Made by a program: the position numbers and the translations under genes. DNA of 64,000 nucleotides, taken from assembly GCF_000421525.1 (NCBI RefSeq), contig NZ_ATXE01000001.1, positions 496,001 to 560,000 of the forward strand. Direction: 5' to 3'. How positions within the stretch are numbered: position 1 is the first letter of the stretch; every line of letters starts with the position of its first letter. Of this stretch, positions 46,062 to 55,067 are shown one piece after another. The stretch comes from Aestuariimicrobium kwangyangense DSM 21549 (GTDB lineage Bacteria > Actinomycetota > Actinomycetes > Propionibacteriales > Propionibacteriaceae). The notes under the pieces are model-generated. The model searched no databases. It was not told the origin of the DNA and saw nothing but the letters and a program-made list of their open reading frames with translations.

Positions 46062-46298
46062 CGCTGCCGTTCCCCATCCTTGTCCTGCACACCGGTCGCG
46101 GCCCATTCTTGCCCGAGCGGGGGCCAGCACGGCAATCGCGTGAACGATGCACAGGTCTCGGGGCCGGCCGCCACACTGGGTGCTGGCCCTCGGGCTGCCT
46201 AGAGTGTTGGCGATCGCGGGCTCTCATGGCCGCCCGCCCACACCACGAACCCAGCATGACGCCCACGAGCGAGGCAAGCACAGAAGGGAAGCCGAGCG

Positions 46299-47462
46299 AT
46301 GACCGGTGGACCCCCCTCGCGGCAGGCGCAACGTGCCTGGACCCTTCCACTGCCGACGGCGCTGCGCTGGGAGGTTGCCCTGCTGGTGCCAGTGACAGTG
46401 GCCCTGGTGGGTCGAACGACCGGCTGGCTGGTCGTCGCTGGTGTGCTGGCCCTCGCCGTGGTCGTGCTGGGCATCCCCTGGAGCGGGCGGAGCCTGCTGG
46501 GGACGGTGCTCAGCCGTCTGCGTTTCGGACGGCGCCGAGCCCGCCGGGTCGAGCATCCCGACCTGCCCGTCGACCTGGTACCGCTGGCGCAATGGCTTCC
46601 GGGGCTGCAGGTGACGCAGACCCGCTCGGCCTCGGGCACCGACGTCGGGGTGGTCACCGATGGCGAGTCATGGACGGCCATCCTCGCCCTGAACTCCGAC
46701 GACCTGATGATGGCCGACGCGGGGGAGCGAATCGATCTCGATTCCCTCTCTGGCCTGACCCGGCAGGACGACATCATCTTCGCCGGCCTGCAACTGGTCA
46801 CCTACACCGTCCCGGCGCCCGTCACGGCACTCCTGCATCCCGGCAGCCCGGCGGCCAGGGCGTACCTCGAGATCTCGGACGAACTCCCGCCGGCCATTCG
46901 GCGAACGTGGTTGTGCGTGCGGCTCGACCCGCGCCTGTGCCTGGAGGCCGTCGCCCGTCGCGGTGCATCCACCGAGGGCATCCACGGCACGCTTCGCTTC
47001 GGTCTGCACCGGGTGCAGGCGGCGCTCAAGAGACAGGGCCTGAGCACTCGGGTGCTGAGCCCCGTCGAGATCCACGAGGTGCTGGGACTCACCGCCGGCT
47101 CGACCCCGGACCATCCCGAGCAGCGTTCGGTGGAGTCGTGGACCTCATGGGACTGCGATGGCCTGGTGCACCTGGGGGCCCGGGTGAGGGCTGGCGGGGA
47201 CGCGTCGCTCGCCCATCAGTCGCTGCTCAGTGCCCTCGACCGGGCGCCTGTGCTGTTCGCCGTCACCAGCTACACCATCGACGACCGCAACCGCCCCAGC
47301 GGTGCGGTGAGAGTCGCCGCGCCGAACCGACAACTGGCTGAGCAGGCGTTCGAGCAGTTGCGTCGGCAGTTGCCTCGGCACGTCACGTTGTCGGCCCGGG
47401 GAGGCGTGCAGGTTCCCGCTGTGCTGGGCACGGTTCCCCTCGGACGGGCGGTGCTCGGATGA
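46299..47462 (+). CDS. eccE: Type VII secretion protein EccE
   Basis: The protein has 387 residues. Two adjacent membrane helices near the N-terminus (EVALLVPVTVALVG and WLVVAGVLALAVVVLGIPW) precede a soluble domain with the EccE pattern LQLVTYTVPAP and RTWLCVRLDP. EccE is the peripheral subunit of the membrane complex and is missing from some ESX types. It overlaps the next gene by ATGA. Confidence 0.85.
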   Translation: MTGGPPSRQAQRAWTLPLPTALRWEVALLVPVTVALVGRTTGWLVVAGVLALAVVVLGIPWSGRSLLGTVLSRLRFGRRRARRVEHPDLPVDLVPLAQWLPGLQVTQTRSASGTDVGVVTDGESWTAILALNSDDLMMADAGERIDLDSLSGLTRQDDIIFAGLQLVTYTVPAPVTALLHPGSPAARAYLEISDELPPAIRRTWLCVRLDPRLCLEAVARRGASTEGIHGTLRFGLHRVQAALKRQGLSTRVLSPVEIHEVLGLTAGSTPDHPEQRSVESWTSWDCDGLVHLGARVRAGGDASLAHQSLLSALDRAPVLFAVTSYTIDDRNRPSGAVRVAAPNRQLAEQAFEQLRRQLPRHVTLSARGGVQVPAVLGTVPLGRAVLG

Positions 47463-48124
47463 GCCAGACGGCGCCGGCTGGTTGGCAGCTGCCCCCGGCC
47501 GAGGAGTCCGGCAAGGCGGCGGTGGTGCGCACCGGGCCGTCCGGTCTGGTTCTGGGACGAAGCGCGCGAGGGGCTCAGGTGGCGATTCGCCTGTTCCGCC
47601 CCCAGGGAACCCGGATCCTGCTCGACCTGCCTGCCTACGCCACCTGGCTGGTGGCCTTCCGGGCGATGTGCCTGGGCGCGCACCTGTCGGTGATCAGCGA
47701 GGACCATCGTGGCTGGCGAGGGCTCGCCAAGGTGGTCGGTGAGGCCGGGGGCACCATCGACCTGTTGCGCCGTGCCGAGAACCTGCCGGCTCAGGGGCGG
47801 CCGTATCGTCCCAGCCTGGTGATCGACGATGCCGAGAGCTTCGACGGCATCCAGGCCCCGATGGGGGCATGGCAGGCGATGGCGACGATCACCTCGACCT
47901 CGTCGAGTTCGGCGGTTCACGCTCTGCGGAACTGTGACCTGGCGCTGATCGGGCAGACGAGCGGCAAGTCCGTCGACCACCTGCGGAGGGCCTATCTGCT
48001 CAGCCCCCAGCACACGGCCCTGTTCGATGACCTGGGTTCGGCGGTGGTTCTGGCGATGCCGCGCAGGGCGGTCCGAGTGGAGTTCCCACCCACCCAGACC
48101 GAGTACGAATTGCTGTTCGCATGA
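47459..48124 (+). CDS. Unassigned ESX-locus protein, coupled to eccE
   Basis: The protein has 221 residues. The family is not recognised. It is soluble with no signal peptide or membrane helix. LDLPAYATWLVAFRAMCLGAHLSVISEDHRGW and the later ATITSTSSSSAVHALRN look like an alpha/beta fold, possibly a reduced P-loop or FHA-like module, but no Walker motif is present. Its ATG lies inside the end of eccE (ATGA), so it is produced with eccE and very probably acts in the secretion machine. Confidence 0.7.
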   Translation: MSQTAPAGWQLPPAEESGKAAVVRTGPSGLVLGRSARGAQVAIRLFRPQGTRILLDLPAYATWLVAFRAMCLGAHLSVISEDHRGWRGLAKVVGEAGGTIDLLRRAENLPAQGRPYRPSLVIDDAESFDGIQAPMGAWQAMATITSTSSSSAVHALRNCDLALIGQTSGKSVDHLRRAYLLSPQHTALFDDLGSAVVLAMPRRAVRVEFPPTQTEYELLFA

Positions 48125-48149
48125 CGTGCTGGACCGTGGGCGGTGAGGC

Positions 48150-48878
48150 GTGACCTCCGAAACGCCGATCCAGGAGCAGCCCCCGGATCACTACGACGCC
48201 TTCGCGGATGCCTACGCGACGGCGAACGAGAACGGCCTGTTCAACCGGTGGTACGCGCGGCCAGCAGTCCTTGACCTGCTGGGTGACGTCACCGGACGCC
48301 GGATCCTCGACGCCGGCTGTGGGTCGGGGCCGCTGCTGGGAGATCTGAGGGAACGGGGAGCGAGCGTCGCTGGCTTCGACGCGAGCCCCGAGATGATCCG
48401 GCTGGCACAGCAGCGGCTCGGCGACGACGCGGCACTTCAGGTGGCCGACCTCAGCCAGTCGCTGCCGTACGGGGACGAGTCCTTCGACGATGCACTGGCG
48501 GTGCTGGTGCTGCACTACCTCGAGGACTGGTCGGGGCCGCTGCAGGAACTGCGCCGGGTGCTGAAGCCCGGTGGGCGCCTGGTTGTCGTGGTCAATCACC
48601 CGGCCATACCGCTGGTCATGTACCCGGAGGTCAACTACTTCGCGACGGTCGCCCATGAGGAGGAGTACGACTTCGGCGGGGTCTCGGCGACGCTGACCAT
48701 CTGGTACCGATCGCTGGGCGCCATGTCGGAGTCGTTCACTGCGGCGGGATTCAGGATCGCGGCGATCCGCGAGCCAGCCGTGTCGCCTGGGACGCCGCCC
48801 GAGCTGCTGCCGTCGAGCGCAGCGGACCGGCGTCGTTTCATCGGGTTCCTCTTCTTCACCCTCGAGGCGATCGCGTAG
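48150..48878 (+). CDS. Class I SAM-dependent methyltransferase
   Basis: The protein has 242 residues from GTG 48150. Motif I is ILDAGCGSGPLLGDL, the acidic end of strand 2 is AGFDASPEM, and motif IV is DDALAVLVLHYLEDW. The fold matches UbiE/small-molecule methyltransferases. The substrate is unknown. It sits inside the ESX locus, 25 bp behind the coupled 221-aa gene, and may be a passenger. Its end overlaps the end of the convergent DUF3995 gene by 23 bases. Confidence 0.85.
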   Translation: MTSETPIQEQPPDHYDAFADAYATANENGLFNRWYARPAVLDLLGDVTGRRILDAGCGSGPLLGDLRERGASVAGFDASPEMIRLAQQRLGDDAALQVADLSQSLPYGDESFDDALAVLVLHYLEDWSGPLQELRRVLKPGGRLVVVVNHPAIPLVMYPEVNYFATVAHEEEYDFGGVSATLTIWYRSLGAMSESFTAAGFRIAAIREPAVSPGTPPELLPSSAADRRRFIGFLFFTLEAIA

Positions 48879-49413
48879 GCAGCTCCTCTGTTGGGGCGGT
48901 CGCTGTCGTGTTCTCGTCAGCGTCGGGGCTCACGCGCCTGCGAGTGGCGAAGAGCCCTGTCGCCACGGCCGCACCCCAGAGCAGGAAGAGCGGATCCCAC
49001 AACCACGCGTGACCGATCATGCCGGGCCGGTCGAAGCCCGACTGAGGCTCGATGGCACCTGCGAGAACCAAGTTGGCCACGACGGTGTTCAGACCGCCCC
49101 AGACGATGAGGACCGAAGCGCCGAGCCAGCACGCCGACCGCGTGAGTCGCCGAGCCGGCCAGCCCCAGAGGGCGAGCGCCATCGGAGCCACGGCCGCGAT
49201 CACCTTGATCGCCCCAATGGGCGCGAGGAGCCACTCTCGCCCGTGGAAGCTTTTCACCAGGTCGCTGCCCAGCGACCACGCCAGAGCCGTCCCACCTGCC
49301 GCCCAGTAGAAGCTGAACCCGGCGTGGATGCCGCCCAGTACTGTCGCCGCAACCAGCCAACGGCTTGGCCCGGGGAGACCCGCGCCCTTGGACGCGCGAG
49401 TGTTCCGACTCAC
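48856..49413 (-). CDS. DUF3995-type membrane protein
   Basis: The protein has 185 residues and four hydrophobic helices: VAATVLGGIHAGFSFYWAAG, IKVIAAVAPMALALWGW, CWLGASVLIVWGGLNTVV and WDPLFLLWGAAVATGLF. The pattern HAGFSFYWAAGG and a central WGG suit DUF3995. Function is unknown. It lies between a methyltransferase and eccD, and nothing in it suggests a secretion role. Confidence 0.65.
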   Translation of the reverse strand: MSRNTRASKGAGLPGPSRWLVAATVLGGIHAGFSFYWAAGGTALAWSLGSDLVKSFHGREWLLAPIGAIKVIAAVAPMALALWGWPARRLTRSACWLGASVLIVWGGLNTVVANLVLAGAIEPQSGFDRPGMIGHAWLWDPLFLLWGAAVATGLFATRRRVSPDADENTTATAPTEELPTRSPRG

Positions 49414-49459
49414 TCGCCGGCGACGCGGGGAGAGTTCACCCCGGCCCCACTCAGTCGCC

Positions 49460-50857
49460 TCATCCGCCCAGACCCCGCACGCGCACGTAGAGGTCGAGGA
49501 CGCCCAACAACAGCGGCACCATCGTCAACAGCGAGACCCACTCGAGAATGTCCCCGGCCCGTCCCCAGGTGGGGGCGACGATGGTGTTGTACATGCTGGT
49601 CGCGAAGATCGCCAGCAGCAGCACGGCACCCACCAGCACCAGCCCGCTCACCAACGCCTGCCACACCGGTGGCAGCCGTACCAGCGACAGGCCGAGGGCC
49701 CCCATCAGCACGAAAGCTCCCGACAGCAGCAGGGCCAGGCGTTGCTGCAGGCCGACGAACGCTCGTCCGCGCAGGGCGAGGGCCAGACCGACGGCGGCGG
49801 TGAACCCCAGGGCCCACCACGATCCCGACAGCACCAGGGGGACGGCGAGCACGCTGACCACCAGGCAGGTGGCGACCAGCAGGGCGGCCACCAGACGGTC
49901 TGCCAACAGGGCACGCGACACGATGTCGGACTGCACGGGCGTCTCGTCGGCCATCATCGCCTGGGCGTCGGGAGGAACGGCGGGCAGGGCGATCCGGGCG
50001 ATCCGGTAACTCCACGTCGGGAGGACAGAGGTGGTGGCGACCATGACGGCGATGGTGACGGCGGCCACCGAGGTGACCCAGGTGGGCTGCACCACCATCA
50101 CTGTCGAGGCCACGAGCAGCACCGCCGCCGTGACGGCCGCGGTGAACAGTCCCATCACCTGCACCCCGGCCGCCAACGCACAGGCCGCAGCCACGACGAG
50201 CACCGCCGCCGCAGCCACCGTCACCCGCAGGGGCAGGGCCGAACCCGTCGGCAACACACCGAAACCCGCGAGCGCGGCGAGCGCCACGGCCGTCCACGAG
50301 AAGGCTGAGGCGACGCGGTACTCCCCGGCCGCACGTGACACCGAGACGGCAGCGATCGCGCAGCCGAGGGCGAGCACGCCGGCGGCCGCCGCCGCCCACG
50401 CCGCGATGTCTCGGAGCCCGGGTTCTCGCAGGGGTTGCACGACCATCAGCAGGGGCAGCCCGACCAGCAGGGCGACCATCACGCCGAGCGCCAGGCGCTG
50501 GGAGTGGCGGGGTGCCCAGGAAGGACGGCGCTCGGTCGAGGTCGCGACAGCGTCCACCACGTCATCGAAAGCGGCATCGGGCAGGGCGTTCTCGCGCTGC
50601 CTCAGGTGCAGCGTCTCGCCGTCGTTGAGCCCCAACTGCGAGACCAGCTGATGGGGGTCGAGCGGATCCTCCCCGAGTCGCTGCAGCACCCACGAGTGCA
50701 CCGCATCGGAGGTCGTGTTCGACTCAAGACCTGCGAACCTGACCACACTGGGCAGCACCTCACCCAGGGTCACCTGACCCGGCAGGGCCAGGTCGACCCG
50801 CCGGTTCGGCGAGATGACGGTGACCCGGGCGATGTCTTCGTCGGTGGGGGTGCTCAC
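49460..50857 (-). CDS. eccD: Type VII secretion protein EccD
   Basis: The protein has 465 residues from GTG 50857. The N-terminal ubiquitin-like (YukD) domain is ARVTVISPNRRVDLALPGQV and on to about residue 85. About eleven hydrophobic helices follow, as in EccD, the main membrane-pore subunit. A TAGTCT box lies 8 bases before the GTG, so the start is probably leaderless. It is divergent from eccC with only 82 bp between. Confidence 0.92.
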   Translation of the reverse strand: MSTPTDEDIARVTVISPNRRVDLALPGQVTLGEVLPSVVRFAGLESNTTSDAVHSWVLQRLGEDPLDPHQLVSQLGLNDGETLHLRQRENALPDAAFDDVVDAVATSTERRPSWAPRHSQRLALGVMVALLVGLPLLMVVQPLREPGLRDIAAWAAAAAGVLALGCAIAAVSVSRAAGEYRVASAFSWTAVALAALAGFGVLPTGSALPLRVTVAAAAVLVVAAACALAAGVQVMGLFTAAVTAAVLLVASTVMVVQPTWVTSVAAVTIAVMVATTSVLPTWSYRIARIALPAVPPDAQAMMADETPVQSDIVSRALLADRLVAALLVATCLVVSVLAVPLVLSGSWWALGFTAAVGLALALRGRAFVGLQQRLALLLSGAFVLMGALGLSLVRLPPVWQALVSGLVLVGAVLLLAIFATSMYNTIVAPTWGRAGDILEWVSLLTMVPLLLGVLDLYVRVRGLGG

Positions 50858-50939
50858 GAAGACGCAGACTAGTGCCCGCAGGGGGCGTGAGCCGTTCGCC
50901 GACGCGACGGCTGAGCCTGACCACCGGCATGATGAGCGG

Positions 50940-53900
50940 GTGGCGACGATCACTTTCAACCGTCCGCGGCGTGCGACCCCACCGGTCATGCCGCGGGGTG
51001 ACCTGTTGCTCGAACCGCCGCCCGAGATCCCGCCTCCGCAGAGCGCCAAGATGTTCACGCGCCTGCTGCAACTGCTTCCGATGGGTGCCGGCGCGGTCGC
51101 GATGGGTCTGATGATGATGGGCGGCAGCGGGGCGCGCGGTCCGATGGCGGGGGTCATCGGCGGCATGTACGCGGTGTCGATGCTGGGCATGATGCTGAGC
51201 CAGGGCGGGCGTGGCCAGGACGAGCAGGCCCAGCAACTCGACGCCGGACGACGCGAGTACTTCCGCTACCTCGGGCAGACGCGCAAGCAGGTCAGGGCCG
51301 CCGCCGACCAGCAGCGTGCGGCCGTCGCCTACCGCCACCCGGACCCCGAGACCTTGTGGACCGTCGTCGGCAACAAGCGCATGTGGGAACGGCGCCGCGA
51401 CCACGACGACTTCGCCTCTATCAGGGTCTCGGTGGGCCCGCAGCAGTTCGCCAAGAAGCTCACCCCACCCGAGGCCCAGCCACTGGAAGACCTCGAGCCG
51501 CTGACCACCGGGGCACTGCGCCGGTTCATCCGCACCCACCGACTGGTGCAGGGTGTGCCGCTGGCCATGAACCTCGACGGATTCCGTGAGATCAGGCTGG
51601 TCGGTGACGTGCAGGCCTGCCGCCAGCTGGCCTGGTCGATGGTCGCGCAGATGGCCACGTGGCACGCCCCCCAGGACGTGCGGTTGATGGTCTGCGCCGA
51701 CCCCTCGGTGCAGCACCAGTGGCAGTGGGTGAAGTGGTTGCCGCACCTGCAGCACCCCGCCAAGGTCGACGGCGTGGGCAGGGCACGCCTGTTCGCCACC
51801 AACGCCGACGACCTGGTCGAGCTGTCGCTGGGCGGTCCGGGCCTCGAACAGCCACCCGCGCAGATCGTGGTGGTCGTCGACGGGGTCGATGAGGTGGCCG
51901 CCGGACAGTTCCAGACCGGCACGTCGCACGCCATCGGGCTTCACGTGACGGGTGAGACCACGGTGCCGGCACGCCTGCTCGACCAGGTGGCCGTGCTCGA
52001 AGTGCGTGACCAGACGGTCACGCTGCACCGGCGCACCTCGCGTGGGGTGATGGCAAGGACGCCGCTGGGTCGTCCCGATGCCGTTCCCATGGCCTACATG
52101 GAGATGCTGGCGCGGGCCATGGCCCCCTATCGGCTGCCCGTGTCGAGCGCCACCGGAAGTGAGGACGACGAGTCGTCCGAGGTCGTCTTCGAGCCTCCCC
52201 AGGACTACCCGGCCATGCTCGGGGTGGGTGATCCGCTCACCCTCGACGTGCGGCAGGCGTGGAAGCTCCGGCCCCTGCGGCAGCACCTGCGCATCCCCTT
52301 CGGCACCGCCGAGGACGGTCGTCCGGTCGAGCTCGACATCAAGGAGGCGGCCCAGGGCGGTATGGGGCCGCACGGCATCTGCATCGGCGCCACCGGGTCG
52401 GGCAAGTCGGAGTTCCTGCGCACCCTGGTGCTCGGGCTCGCCATGACCCATTCGACCGAACAACTGAACTTCGTGCTGGTCGACTTCAAGGGCGGCGCCA
52501 CGTTCCTCGGGCTGGACGACCTGCCCCACGTCAGTGCCGTGATCACCAACCTCGAGGGCGAGGCCAGCCTGGTCGAACGCATGCAGGACGCCATCGGCGG
52601 CGAACTCGACCGCCGCATGGAGGTGTTGCGCGCAGCCGGCAACTTCAAGAACCGCGAGGACTACGAGCACGCCCGTCAGGCTGGCGCCGACCTGCCCCCG
52701 ATGCCCCACCTGTTCATCGTGGTCGACGAGTTCTCGGAACTGCTCACGGCTCGTCCTGAGTTCATCGACCTGTTCCTGCAGATCGGACGGGTCGGCCGCT
52801 CCATCGCCGTGCACCAACTGCTCGCCTCCCAGCGTCTGGAAGAGGGCAAGCTCAAGGGCCTCGACACCTTCCTCTCCTACCGGATCGCGTTGCGCACCTT
52901 CTCACCGTCGGAGTCGCGCACGGTGATCGGGGTACCGGACGCCTACGAACTGCCACCGGGCCCCGGGAACGGTTACCTCAAGTTCGACACGGTGGGCATG
53001 ACCCGGTTCAAGGCCGCCTACGTCTCGGGACCGTGGCACGGCAACGCCGCCACGCCCGCGGCCAGCGGGGTGGCCGGTGAACTCGGGGCCTCGGTGATCG
53101 AGCGGCGGTGGGTACCGCCGGTGCTGGAGTTCCTGGCCGAACCCGTCCCCGTCGTGCAGGCACCGCCAGCGGAGGACCCACGCCCCCAGGCCGTCCGGGC
53201 CGGGGTGGAGGGTGCCTCCGTGACCGACCCCATGGCTCAACCCGCCGACTCGGCTGCCCCGAAAGCCGATGCCGACCCCGAGGACGACGAGGAGACGATG
53301 CTCTCCATCGCGGTCAACCGGATGAAGGGTCACGGTTGGCCGGCGCACCGGGTGTGGCTGCCGCCGCTGGACGACCCGCCGACGATGGACCTGTTGCTGG
53401 GTGCCCCGGTTGCGGTCGCCGGACGAGGCCTCACCGCTCCCGACCCGTCGACGCACGGTCAGTTGCGCGCCCCCATCGCCCTGGTCGATCGTCCTCGTCA
53501 CCAGCGACGCGACCCCTGGTGGCTCGACTTCTCGGGCTCCGGCGGCAACATGGCCGTGGTCGGGGGCCCCCAGTCGGGCAAGTCCATGGCCCTGCGCGCC
53601 ACCATCGCCGGTCTGGCCCTGACCCACACCCCGCGGGAGGTGGGCTTCTACGTGCTCGACTTCGGCGGCGGGGCGCTCACCTCGATGCGCGAACTCGTCC
53701 ACGTCGGCTCGGTCTGTGGACGACTCGACGTCGACCGGGTGCGCCGGACCATCGCCGAACTGACGAGCCTGCGCACCAGCCGTGAGGTGTTCTTCGCCGA
53801 GCACGGCATCGACTCGATGGCCACCTATCGGCGCGGTCGCCGGGACGGGACCATCCCGGCGGACCGGTTCCCCACCGATGTCTTCCTGGTGGTCGACGGG

Positions 53901-54761
53901 TGGGGCACGGTCCGGCAGGAGTTCGAGGCGCAGGAGCAGGTGATCACGAACCTGGCGAACGGCGGCCTCGGATTCGGCATCCACGTGGTGCTCGCCGCGT
54001 CCAAATGGTCGGAGATGCGCTCCACCATCCGCGACAACCTGCAGACCCGGGTCGAACTCAAGCTCGGTGACCCATTCGAGTCCGAGGTCAACCGCAAGGT
54101 GCAGGCGCTGGTGCCGGCAGGTCGTCCGGGTCGGGGGGTGCAGGCCGAGGGGCTGCACACGCTCATCGCCCTTCCTCGCATCGACTCCGTCGAGAACGCC
54201 GACGACGTGCAGCGCGGGCAACGCGACCTCATCGCCCGCATCAACCAGGCCTGGGACGGGCCCCGGGCCGCCGAGGTGCGCCTGCTGCCGCTCAGCCTGC
54301 CGCCGCAGACGCTGCCGGCCATCGGGTACGACGGCACGGACCGCCGTATTCCCTACGCCATCGACGAACTCGAGTTGGCGCCGGTCTGGTTCGACCCGAC
54401 CGCTGATCCGCACCTGGTCGCGTTCGGCGCTCCCGAGACGGGCAAGTCCAACCTGGTGAAGCTGATCCTGCGTGGCATCACCGAGCGGTACACGCCGAAG
54501 GAGGCCAAGATCGTCCTGATCGACTACCGCCGCTCGCAACTGGGCTTCGTCGAGACCGAACACCTGATCGGCTACGCCCCGTCGGCCGGGGCCGCCGGCG
54601 AGATGCTCAGGAACTCCGCGGACGCGGTGCGAGCCCGGCTGCCCGGGCACGACGTCACCCAGCAGCAACTGCGGGGGATCGGTCGTGGTGGACCGGCGCC
54701 GACCTGTTCGTGGTCGTCGACGACTACGACCTCGTCGCCACGTCGATGGGAAACCCGCTGA
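50940..54761 (+). CDS. eccC: Type VII secretion ATPase EccC, truncated by a frameshift
   Basis: As written, 1,273 residues from GTG 50940. Two N-terminal membrane helices (about 38-80) are followed by three FtsK/SpoIIIE-type ATPase domains. ATPase 1 has GATGSGKSEF (about 483) and HLFIVVDEFSEL. ATPase 2 has GGPQSGKSM (about 874) and DVFLVVDGWG. ATPase 3 has FGAPETGKSN (about 1161). Walker B of ATPase 3 is lost: after QQLRG the frame slips at five G (54673-54677) and reaches a stop 28 codons later. EccC is the motor that recognises the WXG100 pair. If real, the change removes the domain that reads the substrate signal. Confidence 0.9.
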   Translation: MATITFNRPRRATPPVMPRGDLLLEPPPEIPPPQSAKMFTRLLQLLPMGAGAVAMGLMMMGGSGARGPMAGVIGGMYAVSMLGMMLSQGGRGQDEQAQQLDAGRREYFRYLGQTRKQVRAAADQQRAAVAYRHPDPETLWTVVGNKRMWERRRDHDDFASIRVSVGPQQFAKKLTPPEAQPLEDLEPLTTGALRRFIRTHRLVQGVPLAMNLDGFREIRLVGDVQACRQLAWSMVAQMATWHAPQDVRLMVCADPSVQHQWQWVKWLPHLQHPAKVDGVGRARLFATNADDLVELSLGGPGLEQPPAQIVVVVDGVDEVAAGQFQTGTSHAIGLHVTGETTVPARLLDQVAVLEVRDQTVTLHRRTSRGVMARTPLGRPDAVPMAYMEMLARAMAPYRLPVSSATGSEDDESSEVVFEPPQDYPAMLGVGDPLTLDVRQAWKLRPLRQHLRIPFGTAEDGRPVELDIKEAAQGGMGPHGICIGATGSGKSEFLRTLVLGLAMTHSTEQLNFVLVDFKGGATFLGLDDLPHVSAVITNLEGEASLVERMQDAIGGELDRRMEVLRAAGNFKNREDYEHARQAGADLPPMPHLFIVVDEFSELLTARPEFIDLFLQIGRVGRSIAVHQLLASQRLEEGKLKGLDTFLSYRIALRTFSPSESRTVIGVPDAYELPPGPGNGYLKFDTVGMTRFKAAYVSGPWHGNAATPAASGVAGELGASVIERRWVPPVLEFLAEPVPVVQAPPAEDPRPQAVRAGVEGASVTDPMAQPADSAAPKADADPEDDEETMLSIAVNRMKGHGWPAHRVWLPPLDDPPTMDLLLGAPVAVAGRGLTAPDPSTHGQLRAPIALVDRPRHQRRDPWWLDFSGSGGNMAVVGGPQSGKSMALRATIAGLALTHTPREVGFYVLDFGGGALTSMRELVHVGSVCGRLDVDRVRRTIAELTSLRTSREVFFAEHGIDSMATYRRGRRDGTIPADRFPTDVFLVVDGWGTVRQEFEAQEQVITNLANGGLGFGIHVVLAASKWSEMRSTIRDNLQTRVELKLGDPFESEVNRKVQALVPAGRPGRGVQAEGLHTLIALPRIDSVENADDVQRGQRDLIARINQAWDGPRAAEVRLLPLSLPPQTLPAIGYDGTDRRIPYAIDELELAPVWFDPTADPHLVAFGAPETGKSNLVKLILRGITERYTPKEAKIVLIDYRRSQLGFVETEHLIGYAPSAGAAGEMLRNSADAVRARLPGHDVTQQQLRGIGRGGPAPTCSWSSTTTTSSPRRWETR

Positions 54762-55060
54762 CACCCTTCGCCGACCTGGTCAACCAGTCCCAGGACATCG
54801 GGCTGCACCTGGTGATCGTCCGCTCAATGGGTGGTGCGGGACGCACCGTCTTCTCCGACCCGATCGTCGCCCGCATGAAGGACGCCCAGATGCCGGCACT
54901 GATCATGAGCGGCACCAAGGACGAGGGGGCACTGTTCTCGGACGTGAAGCCCTCACCGCTGCCGCCTGGACGGGCGACCCTGGTGAACCGCTCGGGCAAG
55001 GTGATGGTGCAGATGGCCCACCTCGACCACGGACGGGACCCGGGCCAGCAGCCCGACTGA
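54678..55060 (+). pseudogene. eccC: EccC 3' part in the -1 frame
   Basis: The -1 frame continues EccC without a gap: RSWWTGADLFVVVDDYDLVA holds Walker B of ATPase 3, then PLTPFADLVNQSQDIGLHLV, ALIMSGTKDEGALF and LPPGRATLVNRSGKVMVQM to the stop at 55060. Joined to the upstream part it gives about 1,373 residues, the ordinary EccC length. This is not a separate gene. Confidence 0.85.
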
Positions 55061-55067
55061 GACGAGG

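Noticed and set aside
49328-50308. Plus-strand open frame of about 330 codons rich in His, Gln and Arg opposite eccD
   Set aside because: Composition is typical of the antisense of a membrane-protein gene and no start signal is present.
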